Counted from the stretch's first letter, positions 6,830-17,993 are shown. The stretch: 28,977 bases of DNA from Cladosporium sp. IMV 00045 (GCA_001931905.2 MSJI02000531.1:1-28977); one strand, 5' to 3'. Notes: generated from the letters alone by a model not told the origin. Translations and numbers: made by a program.

Positions 6830-9372
6830 CTAATTTCTCAAAGTCTCCAGCGCCGGGCTAACAGCTTCCTTACTCTTGAGCGAAAGAACGGCCGCCCTCT
6901 GCGCAACGTCAACAAACTCTTCAACGCCCGCCTCCCGACCCTCAGCCTTAGCCTTTGCCATCGAAGAAATTAGCGTGCCGACGAATGAGTCACCAACGCC
7001 GTTGACGCTCACGACGTCCTCCGCCACCACCTCTTCGACGGGCGGGAAAAGGCGCATGTACACGCCACCGACTCCCAGTTCTTCCTCGGTACCGTTCGTG
7101 CATCTTGAAAGAATAAAGGGTGCGTGTTGTCCAGAAGTGAGGCGGGGATCGCCAGCCTTTAGAAGTTGAGTGACAAGCACACCCTTGGCTCCTAGCTTGG
7201 TACAAATGCTGGGAATGAAAGGAAGGAGCTGAACGCTCTGTTGGGGAATGCCCTGATCGACGAGTTCTGGAGACGTGGCAAGCGACATTGCGGTCCTGGC
7301 GCCGGACGATGGGATGCCGAGAGAGTCAATTACCTGCCACCAGTCTTGTCGTTCGAAGAAGCCGCCGGAGTGAGCGGCGGTGTGCATAGCAGCTAGCTCG
7401 TAGCTGTTGGGGGTTGCGAGATGAATTGACGCATGTGGGAAAGTAGGCAGACTTTCATACTGCTTCTGGCCAGAAGGTGCGGGAAGTTGGAAAAGGATGA
7501 TGGACTTCGCGTTGCTAACGGGCTCGAAAGTGACGTGGGCGCCAATAGCTTTTCCTGCTTCCAGCCAACGGGACAAGTACTGAGGAGGCCAGTTGGCATC
7601 GATTGCGAGATGAGTGGGACGGGACTCGTTGAGCTGGGGCAGCCAATGCTCTTCAAATGCTTGCCCGATGACATCTGCCTTGCCGTCTTCTGCAACATCA
7701 AGAATGCTCATATCAGCCATTGCAACTGCCAGGTCTTTGTTCTGCTCGTTCACAGCGACATATTGAGCTGTGCGTCTCGACGAGTCTTCCATGACCTTCA
7801 CAGTGGAACTGTCCAAGCCTTCAGCAGACAATGCCTCCAGCGCTGCCTTGCCACTCAAGTCATTCCCAACAGCGCTGCAGAAGCGCACATGGCCTCCGGT
7901 CAAGCTTGCGGCTCGAGCGACGTTGTGGCCGACACCACCTAGTGATTGGACGATACGCGCCGGGTTGGAGGTGTGCATCTCTAGCGAAAAGTTTGAATTT
8001 GAACGCGGTTGGTGGTCGCAAGCGTAATCGACTGCAAGGATGCCGGCAACGAAGATGTTGGACTTCTGCGCAATTGGCGGCGCGGGTTCTTGCACCTTTG
8101 GCGTTTCAGGACTGATGGAAGTGACGCTGGAACTGCTGATGCCTTGTTCTGGATCACGAAGAGTCCCACGGCTGACTCCGGAACGGTTGTAGCTGACACT
8201 ACCTGGATCAACGATGTGCTGACTTGGTTCGACATGCCTAGGATCTGTGCTATGAGCGTTTGTATTGTATTTGTATCTACCATACGAACCACTTACTCGA
8301 CATTTGATGATTCCTGCACCTTCAATTCCGTCAAAGCCTTAGCGACGCTGGTGCCGACTGTGACATTTGATTCTATCAAAGCGCTGTTTGCCACAAGACT
8401 CTCGTTGCCCGTGAGTTCCTTGATCTTTGCAAGGATGTAAGGGGTACTCTTGGCACCAGTAGCGCCGGCTTGTGTCGCCTCCGCGAGTGCTTGCTTGATG
8501 GCCACTTCCATTTGCTCGAAAGGTACCTCGACTTCCTGAGGAATTGGGTTGGCAAAGAGCATACCAGATTGCAGACCGAGCGAATCGTGAGCATGAATCA
8601 TTTTCGCCGCTTCGGTGGCATTCTGCACGGTTAAGGGCGAAGGGACTCCACTGTCTCTACTGTAGAATGCGGGAAATTCGACATTTCCTGTCCTGCCATC
8701 CGCAAATGTTGCTACAGAGACGCCCTGGGTTTCCAGAAACTCGATGGTCCGGGGAATGTCCAGGAAAGACTTGCAGCCAGCGCTTACAACTGCAATCGGA
8801 GTCTTTCCAAGTTCGGTCAGGTCAGCACTAATATCCATGGTTGCTTCGACGCCGCGGTGGACGCCACCAAGCCCACCGGTAGCAAACACTTTGATGCCGG
8901 CAAGGTGAGCAAGCACCGACGTCGCCGAGACCGTGGTGCCTCCGTTGTAAGCTTTTCCATTCTGATCCTTGAGCCCAAGAGCGTAGCCAAGATCCCTGCG
9001 TGATACCTTGAGAGCTCCGGTGGACGTGCTCGATGCCAGCCGGATCAGCTCATCTGCAGACAGACCGACCCGAGCAACGCCGTCTAGAACCCCAATGGTA
9101 GCGGGCACGCCACCTCCTAGTCGGACAAGAGTCTCTAGTCGAGTTGCGAGAGTTACATTCTCAGGATAAGGATAACCGTGAGTGTATATGGTGCTCTCGA
9201 GAGCAACGACCGGCCGTTTCTCGGAAAGCGCTTGTCGAACTTCCTCGGATACTTGGAAAAAGCGGCTGTTGGTCGACAAGAGACGCCGCTGGGCAGTTCG
9301 AGTAGAAGGTAAGATCTTGTGGTGAGCTCTACCCAGGACAGCCCGGCGGCTTGCCAGACATGCTGATTGCAT
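6830..9372 (-). CDS. Bifunctional pseudouridine-5'-phosphate glycosidase / pseudouridine kinase
   Basis: This is a pseudouridine-degrading enzyme. The C-terminal PfkB kinase phosphorylates pseudouridine, and the N-terminal glycosidase splits pseudouridine 5'-phosphate to uracil and ribose 5-phosphate. The glycosidase lies on 9372-8297 and carries VVALESTIYTHG (catalytic Glu59), LKVSRRDLG, FATGGLGGVHRG, ATMDISADL and VVSAGCKSFLDIP (Lys201 as Schiff-base lysine, by family motif). The kinase ends at 6830 and has NPARIVQSLGGVGHNVARAA and VSVNGVGDSFVG, whose GVGD holds the catalytic Asp. The kinase part has no ATG of its own before a late internal one, which supports the fusion usual in eukaryotes. 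The donor GTAAGT is at 8296; acceptors ending at 8250, 8238 or 8193 all keep frame, so length is about 812-831 residues. The first 35 residues are Arg-rich, lack acidic residues and look like a mitochondrial presequence. Confidence 0.9.
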
Positions 9373-9753
9373 GGTTTATTCGATTGCCGAGGGTCAGTTT
9401 GTACCGAACTTCAGCTGCTGTGCATTGGGTAATAGATTTTGACCGGATGTGTCCAGTAAGTGTGGGACCTCGAGAATGCTTCTATGTACAAGAAGAAAAA
9501 TGAGCGATCGACCAGTATTTATCTCTGGGGCATGGGCGAGAAGGTCGCAGCCCCGTCCTGGTGTGTCGGGGAATGAAGTTGAGATCACGGCGGAAGAGCT
9601 TCAAGGCGAGAGCGGAAAGGCTCCGCCCAGCGTCAGCCAGGTGTCCATACGTAAGTCCAGCTTCACCAAGCTGTCTGTGTATGTAGCTGCATTGATTGAT
9701 ATATACACGTCTTGTGGATACATACCAACAATCGACAATCTCTCTCTACCAAG
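9373..9753. promoter_or_regulatory. Divergent promoter region, pseudouridine gene / OST1
   Basis: These 381 bp separate two divergent ATGs and must hold both promoters. A TATATA string at 9700-9705 lies about 50 bp upstream of the OST1 start and could serve as a TATA element. No other motif stands out. Confidence 0.4.
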
Positions 9754-11361
9754 ATGAGATTGATCCATTGGGCCGTCGCCGGCCTCCTGGGTCTCACATC
9801 CGCTACCGACTCCAACCTCACCCATGGCTCCAAGAACATTCTCCCTTCAACCTTCAAGCCACCACAGCACTTCCGCAACACCAACCTGGTGCGGAACATC
9901 AACCTGGAGAAGAGCTATCCTAGGGAAACGATAAATGTTGTCATTGAAAATGTCGACAAGCAGCCTCAGTCGGAGTACTTCCTGCCTTTCGAGCAAGACG
10001 CGATCAGCCACATTGGTGGATTGGAGGTCAAGGACAAGAAGGATGCCGAGAAGGGCAATTTCGATGTCGAGATAGTCGCATTGGACGAGGGAAGGTATGA
10101 AAAAATCCGTGAGCTTGGTTTCTTGACATTCACAACACTGACAATGTCCCAGCGCGACCGAATACTACAAGATCACCCTCCCCGAACCTCTCGCGAACAA
10201 GGAGCAACTCACCCTGTCCATCACCTACTTCGTCCTCTCCGCCCTTGAGCCTCTTCCTGCGCAAATCGCCCAGAACGACAAGCAATACGTGCTGCACAAG
10301 TTCTCCGCCTACGCCCCCAGCGCATACACAACCCTCAAGCAAAAGACCAAGCTCAAGCTTCCCACAACCGACGTGCCCGACGCAACCGTCCTGCCCGCCG
10401 AGTTGAACACCGAAGGCAAAGCCGACCCGCAGAAGCAGGGCACGACTTTCACCTACGGACCCTTCGGCGAGCTGCCCGCCGGAGCCCAGGAGGAGGTCAG
10501 CGTGCGCTACGAATTTACCAAATCCCTGACACACGCCACGCTCCTCGAGAGAGACATTGAGGTCAGCCACTGGGGCGGCAACGTTGCGACGGAGGAGCGC
10601 CACTGGCTCACGAATCGCGCGGCCAAGCTGAAGAACCACTTCAGTCGCGTCGCCTACCAGCAAGCACAATACTTCAACCCACCCACGACAGCGCTGAAGG
10701 AGATGCGTTTCCCTCTCGCCGTGGGATCGGTCGACGCTTACTTCGTCGACGACATTGGCAACGTCTCCACCTCTCGATTCAGGAGCAACGACCGCGAAGC
10801 CAACCTCGAATTGAAGCCCAGATACCCCATGTACGGCGGGTGGAACTACAGCTTCAAGACGGGATGGAACGCAGACCTGAGCACCGTGCTGCGCGCCGTG
10901 CAGGGCAAGTCCGAGGAATTTGTCCTGAAAGTGCCCTTCCTCGAGGGACCCCGCCAGGCCGAGGGCGTAGAGTACGAGCGCGTGGTCACGCGCATCATCC
11001 TGCCTGAAGGAGCCAGGTAAGCAAGGAATCGATCCCTCCAGCTCAAAACTATGAGACTAAAAATTTCCTTTCCAGCATCACATCCTTCTCAACCTCCGTC
11101 CCCCTCGTAAGCAACACCACGACCCTCCACCGCACCTTCATGGACACCGTCGGCCGCACGACGCTCAACCTGATCGCGCTGAACGTGGTGGACGAGCAGC
11201 GCGACCGCGACCTGATCGTAACCTACACCTACCCTTCGTCGGCCAAGTACCGCAAGCCCCTGGCGCTGGCGGGTGGTCTGCTCGTCGTTTTCCTGTTTAG
11301 CTGGGTTGTGGGGAATCTGGACGTTAGCATTGGAAGGAAGCAGAAGCAGAAGACCACGTGA
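9754..11361 (+). CDS. OST1: Oligosaccharyltransferase subunit OST1 (ribophorin I)
   Basis: This is a subunit of the ER oligosaccharyltransferase that transfers the dolichol-linked glycan to Asn of nascent proteins. Exons 9754-10094, 10153-11016 and 11076-11361 give 496 residues (introns 58 and 59 nt, GT-AG). A hydrophobic signal peptide (WAVAGLLGLTSA, residues 6-17) leads into a large lumenal domain. Recognisable family blocks are KSYPRETINVVIEN, YYKITLPEPLA, LTLSITYFVLSALEPLP, TFTYGPFGELPAG, a VSHWGGNVATEERHWLTN segment, and YPMYGGWNYSFKTGWN. One membrane segment near the C-terminus (LALAGGLLVVFLFSWVVG) is followed by a short basic tail KQKQKTT facing the cytosol. Length matches yeast Ost1. 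It is convergent with ATG7, 267 bp away. Confidence 0.95.
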
Positions 11362-11628
11362 AGTCTTGAGCAGGTCTACTAGATGATATTTAGCTTAGCG
11401 ATCTGCCTCGATCTGGAGAGGCGTAGATGAGCGAAAGCGCTTTGTATTGTATGTGAAGCAAAAGCATGATATTCATTTTCTAAGTCGGGACCTCTCGCAT
11501 GAGAATTCCATCATGCAGAATGAAGTGATGATCGAGCACATGAACTTGGTCCTTCAAACAAATGTAACAGCGAAAAGGCATTTCATTTCATCTCTTGAAT
11601 TCGTTAATAAGTGTTCCCACCAAGCCAT

Positions 11629-14189
11629 CTAAACCAATTCGCCCTCACCCTCCTCCTCATCCCAAACATCATCTTCCATCTCCATAGCCTTCTCCGCCTC
11701 GTCAGCGCGTCTCTGCACCTCCGCCAGCCCCGAGACTTCCTCCACATACCCCTTCTCGTTGATAGCCTTCTTGACGAACTCCCAGCCCTCATCCTCATAG
11801 CACTTGAGGATCTTCGGCGAGCAAGCAGCACAGCTGTCGTACGCTTTGCCGACGACATTGATGGTTTGCCATGTGCTCAGGTATCCACGCAGAGTGTGCG
11901 GGACGGTGCCGAGAGGGTGAGAGTCGGGGAGTGAAGGGTCTGTAGGCGGCGCGGGCAGAATGTGGTTTCCTGAGTGAGCCGGAGGAGGAGCTGGGGCAGG
12001 AGCGCGGGCTTTGAGGCGGTGTTGGGTGATGCTCACGAGGAGTTCGACGGCGAGGGCGGATGCGAGAGGAGCACAACCTGGTCGGGTCACGGTGCATTGT
12101 TGATCGAGAGTGGCTGACTTTAAGCTGTTTGCTGGGGCCACGACGTCGGTGCAGAAGTAGCAGCCGAGTTCTTCGCCTTGCCCTTGGTCGGCGTGTTTGG
12201 CGGACTCGTGTTGCTTCTCGTTGGAATATGTTCTTGACTTAGGCAACTCTACGGGATCTGACGCTGCTTTCTTGATGGGTGACGGGACTTCATCTGCGTG
12301 TGAGACGGCCGACTCCTCCGCGCTGTGCGTTCTCGCGTCGGCTGGGCGCTGGCCGTGGCGCATCACCACGTAAGTATCAAATCCAAGGGCAGCGTTGATT
12401 ACGATCTTGCCTGCCGACTTGCCCATCAATGTTGGTAGCCAACGGCTTTCTCTGGTGTCCATGAGCAGAAATATGACGTCGTGTTCATCGATGAGCTCCT
12501 TCAATTTGTTGAAGTCCTTCTGTGTCCTTTCTTCATCCATAATTGGGTGTCCAGCCATAGGCACGCTCAAGCTGTATCCTTGCGCATTTGCACCAGGATA
12601 AATCTCCTTCAACGCCTCAGCAGCCCGCTCTGCTTTTCGAGCACCACCATTCTGGCAATCCTTGAAGTTGTACAAAGGCTGTCGGACCGGATTGCTGTAG
12701 CTCACGCGAGCGTTGTCGACAAAAGTGATCTTACGAACTCCCCACCCCATCAGATTCCTGGAAATGTACGACCCTAATGTACCGGCACCGAGAAGAAGAC
12801 ATGAGGTGTGCTTGATGGTCTCCAGATCAATCGATGGCGAGATCCTCCATTTGATCAATTTGAGATTGAGGTCCACAGCTTGGTCTGCAAGTCTGGCTGG
12901 GTCAAGATACGCGGCAAGGTCGACTGTGCGAGACATGAGTTTGTTGTGCTCTGTTCGTTCCCAACCTGTGACTTTGGGGAGCGGAGGCAGTTTCGGTGGT
13001 GACTTTTCTCGAGGAGGCGGCGTCGGCTGCTTCTCTGCGGGAGCTTCTTTGGGTCGCTCTATTAATTCGCCGAAGGCATCCACATCATCCGGTGACAGAG
13101 CCGAGGATGACTTCATGGTAGGGATGTCTTGGCTCATCTTCTGTGGCGTGAGGTCCTTGTGAACAGGCGAAGCGGATTGGAGGGTCATGATAAGACTGCT
13201 AGGATGCTCTCGTCGAGCATGCGTGTCCCTGTAGCACATGATCTGCACTTCGTCCAGATGCCAGCGCTGTCGCACCAAAATCAGGTAGTTCCGGAGCATC
13301 CATCCTGGGTTTGTCGCATAATTTGAAGGATCGGCGAAACACACAAAGCGATCTTCGGGTTCGACGTGCTCGAAAAATCCATTCTCATAACTTGACAGAG
13401 AGCCCACCGCCCATCTGAAACCAAGTTCGTCAACGGTTGGTGTTATGGGTTCCTTGTTCTTGTGCAAATTGCCATCCTCCTCTTCTTCCTCGATGCTCTC
13501 GTTGTACATCTCCAACATGTCCTTTCTCAATCGCTTGGCCAGGAAAAAGCCATGTTGCCGTCTGTCCACACTATACCTCCAAGTCTGCACTTTGTCGACA
13601 AGCGCGGTCGTCTCCTTCGATCCAAGGTGTGTGATTCCACTCTGAACATCTTCTCCGGGAGTTTTTATTCTCCACTGCGGGTCCGAGTGTAGCGCTGGAA
13701 AGGCGAAATGGTAGGTGAATTTGTATTTCTTTAGATCGGCAAAGCAGATGGCGGAGAAAGAAGTGAGCAATGACGGGCAGGAGTAGATCGTTCCATCGTT
13801 GACTGCTTCCCAGATGGTCTTGCCGGCGCGTTCCACAAGGGCAGCTTTGTCGACTTGTCGGAATTCTTCGATTGTGTTGAAGTTGCGAATGATGCCCTCG
13901 GCACGGTAGAAGTTCAGAGGATTCCTGGGCGTGCGGTCAGTCCTAGACTTTGAAGATATATTACATGATCTCTTCCAGTGACTTACTCGTCTGTTGTGAG
14001 GGCGTTGCCGTGGATTTGCATGCGCGTGGAGCGTTCGGGTGAGTCTTTGGGGTTGATCTCGTACAGTCCGAGGACTTTGCGGGCGGAAGAATCGAGCTTG
14101 TCATGGTTGATCTTGATATTGGCCAGGGCGGAGTAGAAGGCCAGCTCGATATCGGATATCCATGGCGCGTATTGGAGGGGCACGGACAT
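11629..14189 (-). CDS. ATG7: Autophagy E1-like enzyme ATG7
   Basis: This is the cytosolic E1-type enzyme that adenylates Atg8 and Atg12 and passes them to Atg3 and Atg10. Exons 14189-13987 and 13924-11629 (62-nt intron) give 832 residues, against about 630-700 for most homologues. The N-terminal Atg3/Atg10-binding domain starts with [16 protein letters not shown] and includes [12 protein letters not shown] and [15 protein letters not shown]. The adenylation domain has [16 protein letters not shown] (about 445-460), [15 protein letters not shown] and [13 protein letters not shown]. The catalytic Cys is about residue 678 in QQCTVTRPG. Two Cys-x-x-Cys pairs, GCYFC and SCAAC, fit the zinc site. 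The acidic C-terminus (DDVWDEEEG) fits the Atg8-recruiting tail. Two extra low-complexity segments explain the length: a Pro/Glu-rich linker between the domains (about 320-385) and a polar insert of about 60 residues (593-653). Confidence 0.96.
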
Positions 14190-14653
14190 GGTTGCTGGAG
14201 GATCGCGTGTGTGATGTAAGGTATATGGAGAGGGAGAAGAGATGAGAGAAAGGTGAGGGTCAACGCGATGTCTCCACGAAGGAGACAGATTGTGTTTGTC
14301 CAGGTGGAAGTGACTGGATGTCTCAAGCAAAAAGAAGGGGGATGACGGCAGGGCAGTCACAAGTGGTGAGGGAATGATGAGTGAGAGAGTGGATCAGATG
14401 TGATTGTGCCAGCTCCCTCTCCCTTTTGGCAGGTGACATAAGACTTGAGCGTTATGCGGGGTCGCTCTACTGCTGCAGGAACAGACACCAACCAGAGCAA
14501 GTCGCCGAGCGCCGACTCGAGAACTTCACTCCATCTGTTGCTTGCCAAGACTCGCATATACAGTATATTTTACAAGCATTCGTTCTAAACGCGTCTTCTC
14601 CTAATAGCTCGTAACCAAGAAGACCGGGGAGATTCACAGGAGATTTCGACAAG
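14190..14653. promoter_or_regulatory. Divergent promoter region, ATG7 / DCD1
   Basis: The 464 bp between the ATG7 and DCD1 start codons contain both promoters. The ATG7 leader is pyrimidine-rich in mRNA sense and free of ATG for at least 170 nt. The DCD1 side carries an ACGCGT box, listed separately. No gene is seen inside. Confidence 0.5.
14589..14594. promoter_or_regulatory. MluI cell-cycle box (ACGCGT) upstream of DCD1
   Basis: A perfect palindromic ACGCGT lies 60 bp before the dCMP deaminase ATG. MBF binds this element to drive G1/S transcription of DNA-synthesis genes in yeasts, which suits a dNTP-supply enzyme. Six-base words also occur by chance; other copies lie inside coding sequence in this window. 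Confidence 0.4.
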
Positions 14654-15779
14654 ATGCTCATTGGAATATGCGGCGGTGAGTAAAACACATACAACTCGAG
14701 AAACAAAACAAATACTGATAAACAAATCAACAGGCATATGCGCCGGTAAATCCTCCATCCAGCAATACCTCATTGAACATCACAACTTCGTTCCCTTGAA
14801 AATCTCCCGGCCAGCCAGCACGCCCAGCATCGAAAAAAGCGCCTCAGACATCCACGTACCCTCATCGACCTCCAGCCCAACACCCCAAACCTTCACCACG
14901 GCCTCCGACCTCCTGGACTTCGCCACTCAACACTGGCAAGAGAACTTTGTCACAACCTCCATCCACAACGAGCAATGCGTCGACGTCCTCTCCCGCCGAC
15001 CCCACTTCATCCTCGTCCACGTCGACAGCCCCATCAGCCAACGATGGCAACGCTTTCGGGCCCGCTGCGAAACCGCCTCCCTCCCACCTCCAACACTCGA
15101 ACAATTCGTCATCCGCAACGACGAAAACCACTACTCCCCCTCCACAGGCCTCGCCTCCCTCGCCTCCCGCGCCCAGATCAAAATCCTCAACACGGCACCG
15201 ACCCTCCCCTCCCTGCGCGCATCCCTCGACGCCCTCAACCTCCCGGACCCAGACCGCATCCGACCAAGCTGGGACCACTACTTCATGACCCTCGCATCGC
15301 TCGCCGCCCGCCGCGCAAATTGCATGCGCCGCCAGGTAGGCTGCGTGCTCGTGCGCGCACACCGCGTGATCAGCACGGGGTACAACGGCACGCCTCGACA
15401 CCTGACCAACTGCGCGTCAGGAGGATGTCCGCGATGCAACAACGCAGGATCCAATTCCGGCGGAGCAGCGCTCTCCACATGCCTGTGCATACACGCAGAA
15501 GAGAACGCGTTGCTGGAAGCAGGGCGGGATCGCGTGGGCGGTGGCGCGGTGTTGTACTGCAACACGTGTCCGTGTTTGACGTGCAGTATTAAGATCGTGC
15601 AGGTGGGGATTGCGGAGGTGGTGTTTAGCCAGAGTTATTGGATGGATGAGGAGGCGGCGAGGATTTTTCGCGAAGCGGGCGTGAAGTTGAGGCAGTTTTC
15701 GCCGCCGAGGGAGGGGTTGGTTATGATTGGGGATGGGGAGGAGGGGATGGGTGGGAAGGAGGTGATGAACGGGGTGTGA
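14654..15779 (+). CDS. DCD1: Deoxycytidylate (dCMP) deaminase
   Basis: This zinc enzyme converts dCMP to dUMP, the substrate of thymidylate synthase. Exons 14654-14675 and 14734-15779 with a 58-nt intron give 355 residues. The first exon is only 22 nt but is fixed by the fungal N-terminus MLIGICGGICAGKSS, a P-loop-like motif formed across the splice. The middle (about 120-210) is a kinase-like region of unclear role typical of fungal Dcd1. The deaminase domain starts near WDHYFMTLASLAARRANCMR and includes VGCVLV, STGYNGTPRHLTNC, the zinc-binding and catalytic HAEENALLEAG, and CNTCPCLTC with two zinc cysteines, followed by SIKIVQVGI. An extra Cys-rich stretch (GGCPRCNNA) matches the usual fungal insertion. 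Divergent from ATG7. Confidence 0.94.
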
Positions 15780-15997
15780 GAATTGTATTGGGGAAGATGA
15801 GTGATGATGATGAAAATGATGGGATGGGAAACCGCATTAGCGGGCTTGAGCATGAAGCATTATGGTGGTTTCGATGAAGTGAATTCTTTTCTTCTCGTTT
15901 TCGTATTACTAATAGTATCGTCTCTTCATGCGATCATGCCAAATGTGAGCAGTGCTAGTAACAATTGCAAGCAGAACCAAAGTCGTTCTGAAATCAT

Positions 15998-17935
15998 TTA
16001 CAACGTGAGTACGCCAGCGCCTTCTCGCTTCTGCACGTGCGCCTGGCTGTTCTTGAACAAACTCTGCCAGATGAAAGCCTCGCTCAGCAGCAGCTCGATG
16101 TCCTTTTCCGTCCAACTCTTAGTCGGAAGGGCTTGCAGGAACATCATGATTTCTTGGAAATCCATCTTGCAGAGCTTGTCGGACCATTTCACCAGGAAAG
16201 CGGCGCAGACGTACAGGTGGAAGGCTGAGAAGCCTTGGTCTTCAGCCTGGGAAAGAGGTCAGTAGGTGTTGCATGGTGGTTCGCTGCAGATCATAACTCA
16301 CCAAATATGTATCCCACATTCTTATTGTGTTCTTGACACTGATCTCGCGCATGAGAAGACAGTTCATCCATCGAAAGCTGAACTGAATGAACTCGACTCC
16401 CTCTCTTTCCATGTGCTTGGCTAGCGTGCCATCGATTCTGGCAGTGAGATCTCGCAAAGCCGCGACTTGCCGTTGTATGCCTGGCTGTGCATGAATGTAG
16501 TTGTCCTGTATGCCATCGAGAAGCTTGGTGAGGCACCAGAAACTGTCTGCCTCCACCGCATCCAGCACAGCTTTTGGCAATTGCCCAGGGTCCATTCCTG
16601 AGTCGACGTCGGCGTCGGTGATATACTGACCTAGGAAGACTTGCCAGAAGGGAGTGACTAGGTCGTTGATTCCCTGTACGTAGCCGGATGCGGGATGCCG
16701 TATTGCCCAGAGGTACAATATGCGTTCCAGGCTGCGCTGTGTGGCCTCGTAGCTGTAGAGTTGGAGGTGTGGATTCGTCCGAGGCACATCAATACTGATC
16801 TGATGCCACACCGCCTCGTCAAGACCTCTGGCTTTCCCACGCGATGACCCTGATGATTGAGTTGCCGCGATACCAGTAACAGGAGTGAAATCACCACCAG
16901 TACCTTGATCGAAAGCCTGACGAACACCGTCCAGATACTCCTTACGTTTCCGCTCCAGCGTGGCGACGCGACGCTCGCTGCTTGTTGGTAGATATCCAAG
17001 AAGTAGTTGCCATGACATTGCACGAACTTCGGAAGGCAAGCCCGACCATGCTGCTTCTCGCAATTCTGACACGTTGATGGTAGATGCCTGTAAGATGCGC
17101 TTGAATTTGTTGATGCGAGTTATGCGTGCTGAATGAGCTTCTAGGTCCTTGCCAGTCGCGCCAGGTGGTATGGGTGGGTGGCTGATGAGATGGAGAGAGT
17201 TTGCCGGATCCCGTAGAATATCCTTGTACTGCGGTCTGAGGATTTTGCCTTCTATGTTTTTCGCAGAAGGGTATGTGGGGAGTGTTCGTTCTTCGGCAAC
17301 GTCGCCATTATCCAAGGCCCAACTCGCCAACGTGCTGGTGGCATTCCCACCGTTCCGTCGATGACTCGCTCGCGCCGCGACATTGCCAGAGTCTTTTGAC
17401 GCTTTCTTCGATGACTTCTTGTCCTTTCGCCGCATGGAGGCTATGCTGGGCAGACCAAATTCATCCTCATCTTCGTCGAAACCGATATCGTCGTCATCCT
17501 GGCTCTGCTCTCGTACATCTTCTGCGCTTGATAGGAAGCTCGTGTATATGCGACGTGAGGGAGGCGATGCCGGATTGCTCGGAGGAGGGGTGCTTTTGTT
17601 TCGAGATAGGGTTGGTGGTGTTTGTGGACGCGAGCCGCTGGATAGGTTGCTAGTGTTGTCAGCGACGTGGTCAATCGCAAGCGGCGCAAAGGACATACAG
17701 ATTGCTGAAGTTCAAGATGTCGGCATGCGAATAACTCGCGCCAATGATTTTTCTTTCCCTCTCAGGAAGGGCAGGCTGTTGTCGTTTGTCGCGTTGGCTA
17801 TTGGCGGAAGCGGTGCGCCAGAAGGGAGATGCTGATCTAGATGGCAGGTGGACGGTCAGTTGCCGTGGCCTTAGCATAAGATCAACAAGGTGATTGAACA
17901 TACTCGGATCGGTCTATGAATTCGAAGGGATCCAT
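15998..17935 (-). CDS. GYP1: TBC-domain Rab GTPase-activating protein, Gyp1 type
   Basis: This protein stimulates GTP hydrolysis by a Golgi Rab (Ypt1 in yeast). Exons 17935-17904, 17836-17699, 17649-16302 and 16246-15998 give 588 residues, with introns of 67, 49 and 55 nt that all have CTGAC branch sites. The N-terminus MDPFEFIDRSE is built by the first splice; the tempting ATG at 17696 lies inside the second intron and was rejected. Residues 60-200 are a disordered Ser/Pro/Asp-rich stretch. The TBC domain (about 250-570) contains LREAAWSGLPSEVRAMSWQL, the arginine finger in IDVPRTNP, the glutamine finger in YVQGINDL, and SFRWMNCLLMREI. The last exon supplies AEDQGFSAFHLYVCAAFL and WSDKL. The C-terminus is short after the TBC fold, as in yeast Gyp1. 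An upstream ORF sits directly before the ATG. Confidence 0.92.
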
Positions 17936-17936
17936 A

Positions 17937-17993
17937 TTAGCCAGAGTTGATCTCGGTTGCTGTGCGGGCTGGATACGAACCGACCTGGACCAT
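17937..17993 (-). promoter_or_regulatory. 18-codon upstream ORF before the Gyp1-type gene
   Basis: An ATG at 17993 opens an 18-codon frame (MVQVGSYPARTATEINSG) whose TAA ends one base before the main ATG at 17935. If both lie in the same leader, ribosomes would have to leak past the first ATG or reinitiate at once. Whether the transcript starts upstream of 17993 is unknown. Confidence 0.4.

Noticed and set aside
6830..8095. Pseudouridine kinase as a separate gene starting near 8095
   Set aside because: The frame begins with GTG, not ATG, and lies directly downstream of the glycosidase; eukaryotes carry the two as one protein and a splice donor joins them.
14975..15592. 205-codon plus-strand frame overlapping the dCMP deaminase
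   Set aside because: Shifted frame of DCD1 with Pro/Arg-rich composition; DCD1 carries the zinc motifs.
16242..17696. Gyp1-type protein starting at the ATG at 17696
   Set aside because: The ATG falls in an intron with good donor, branch and acceptor sites; upstream exons continue the frame.
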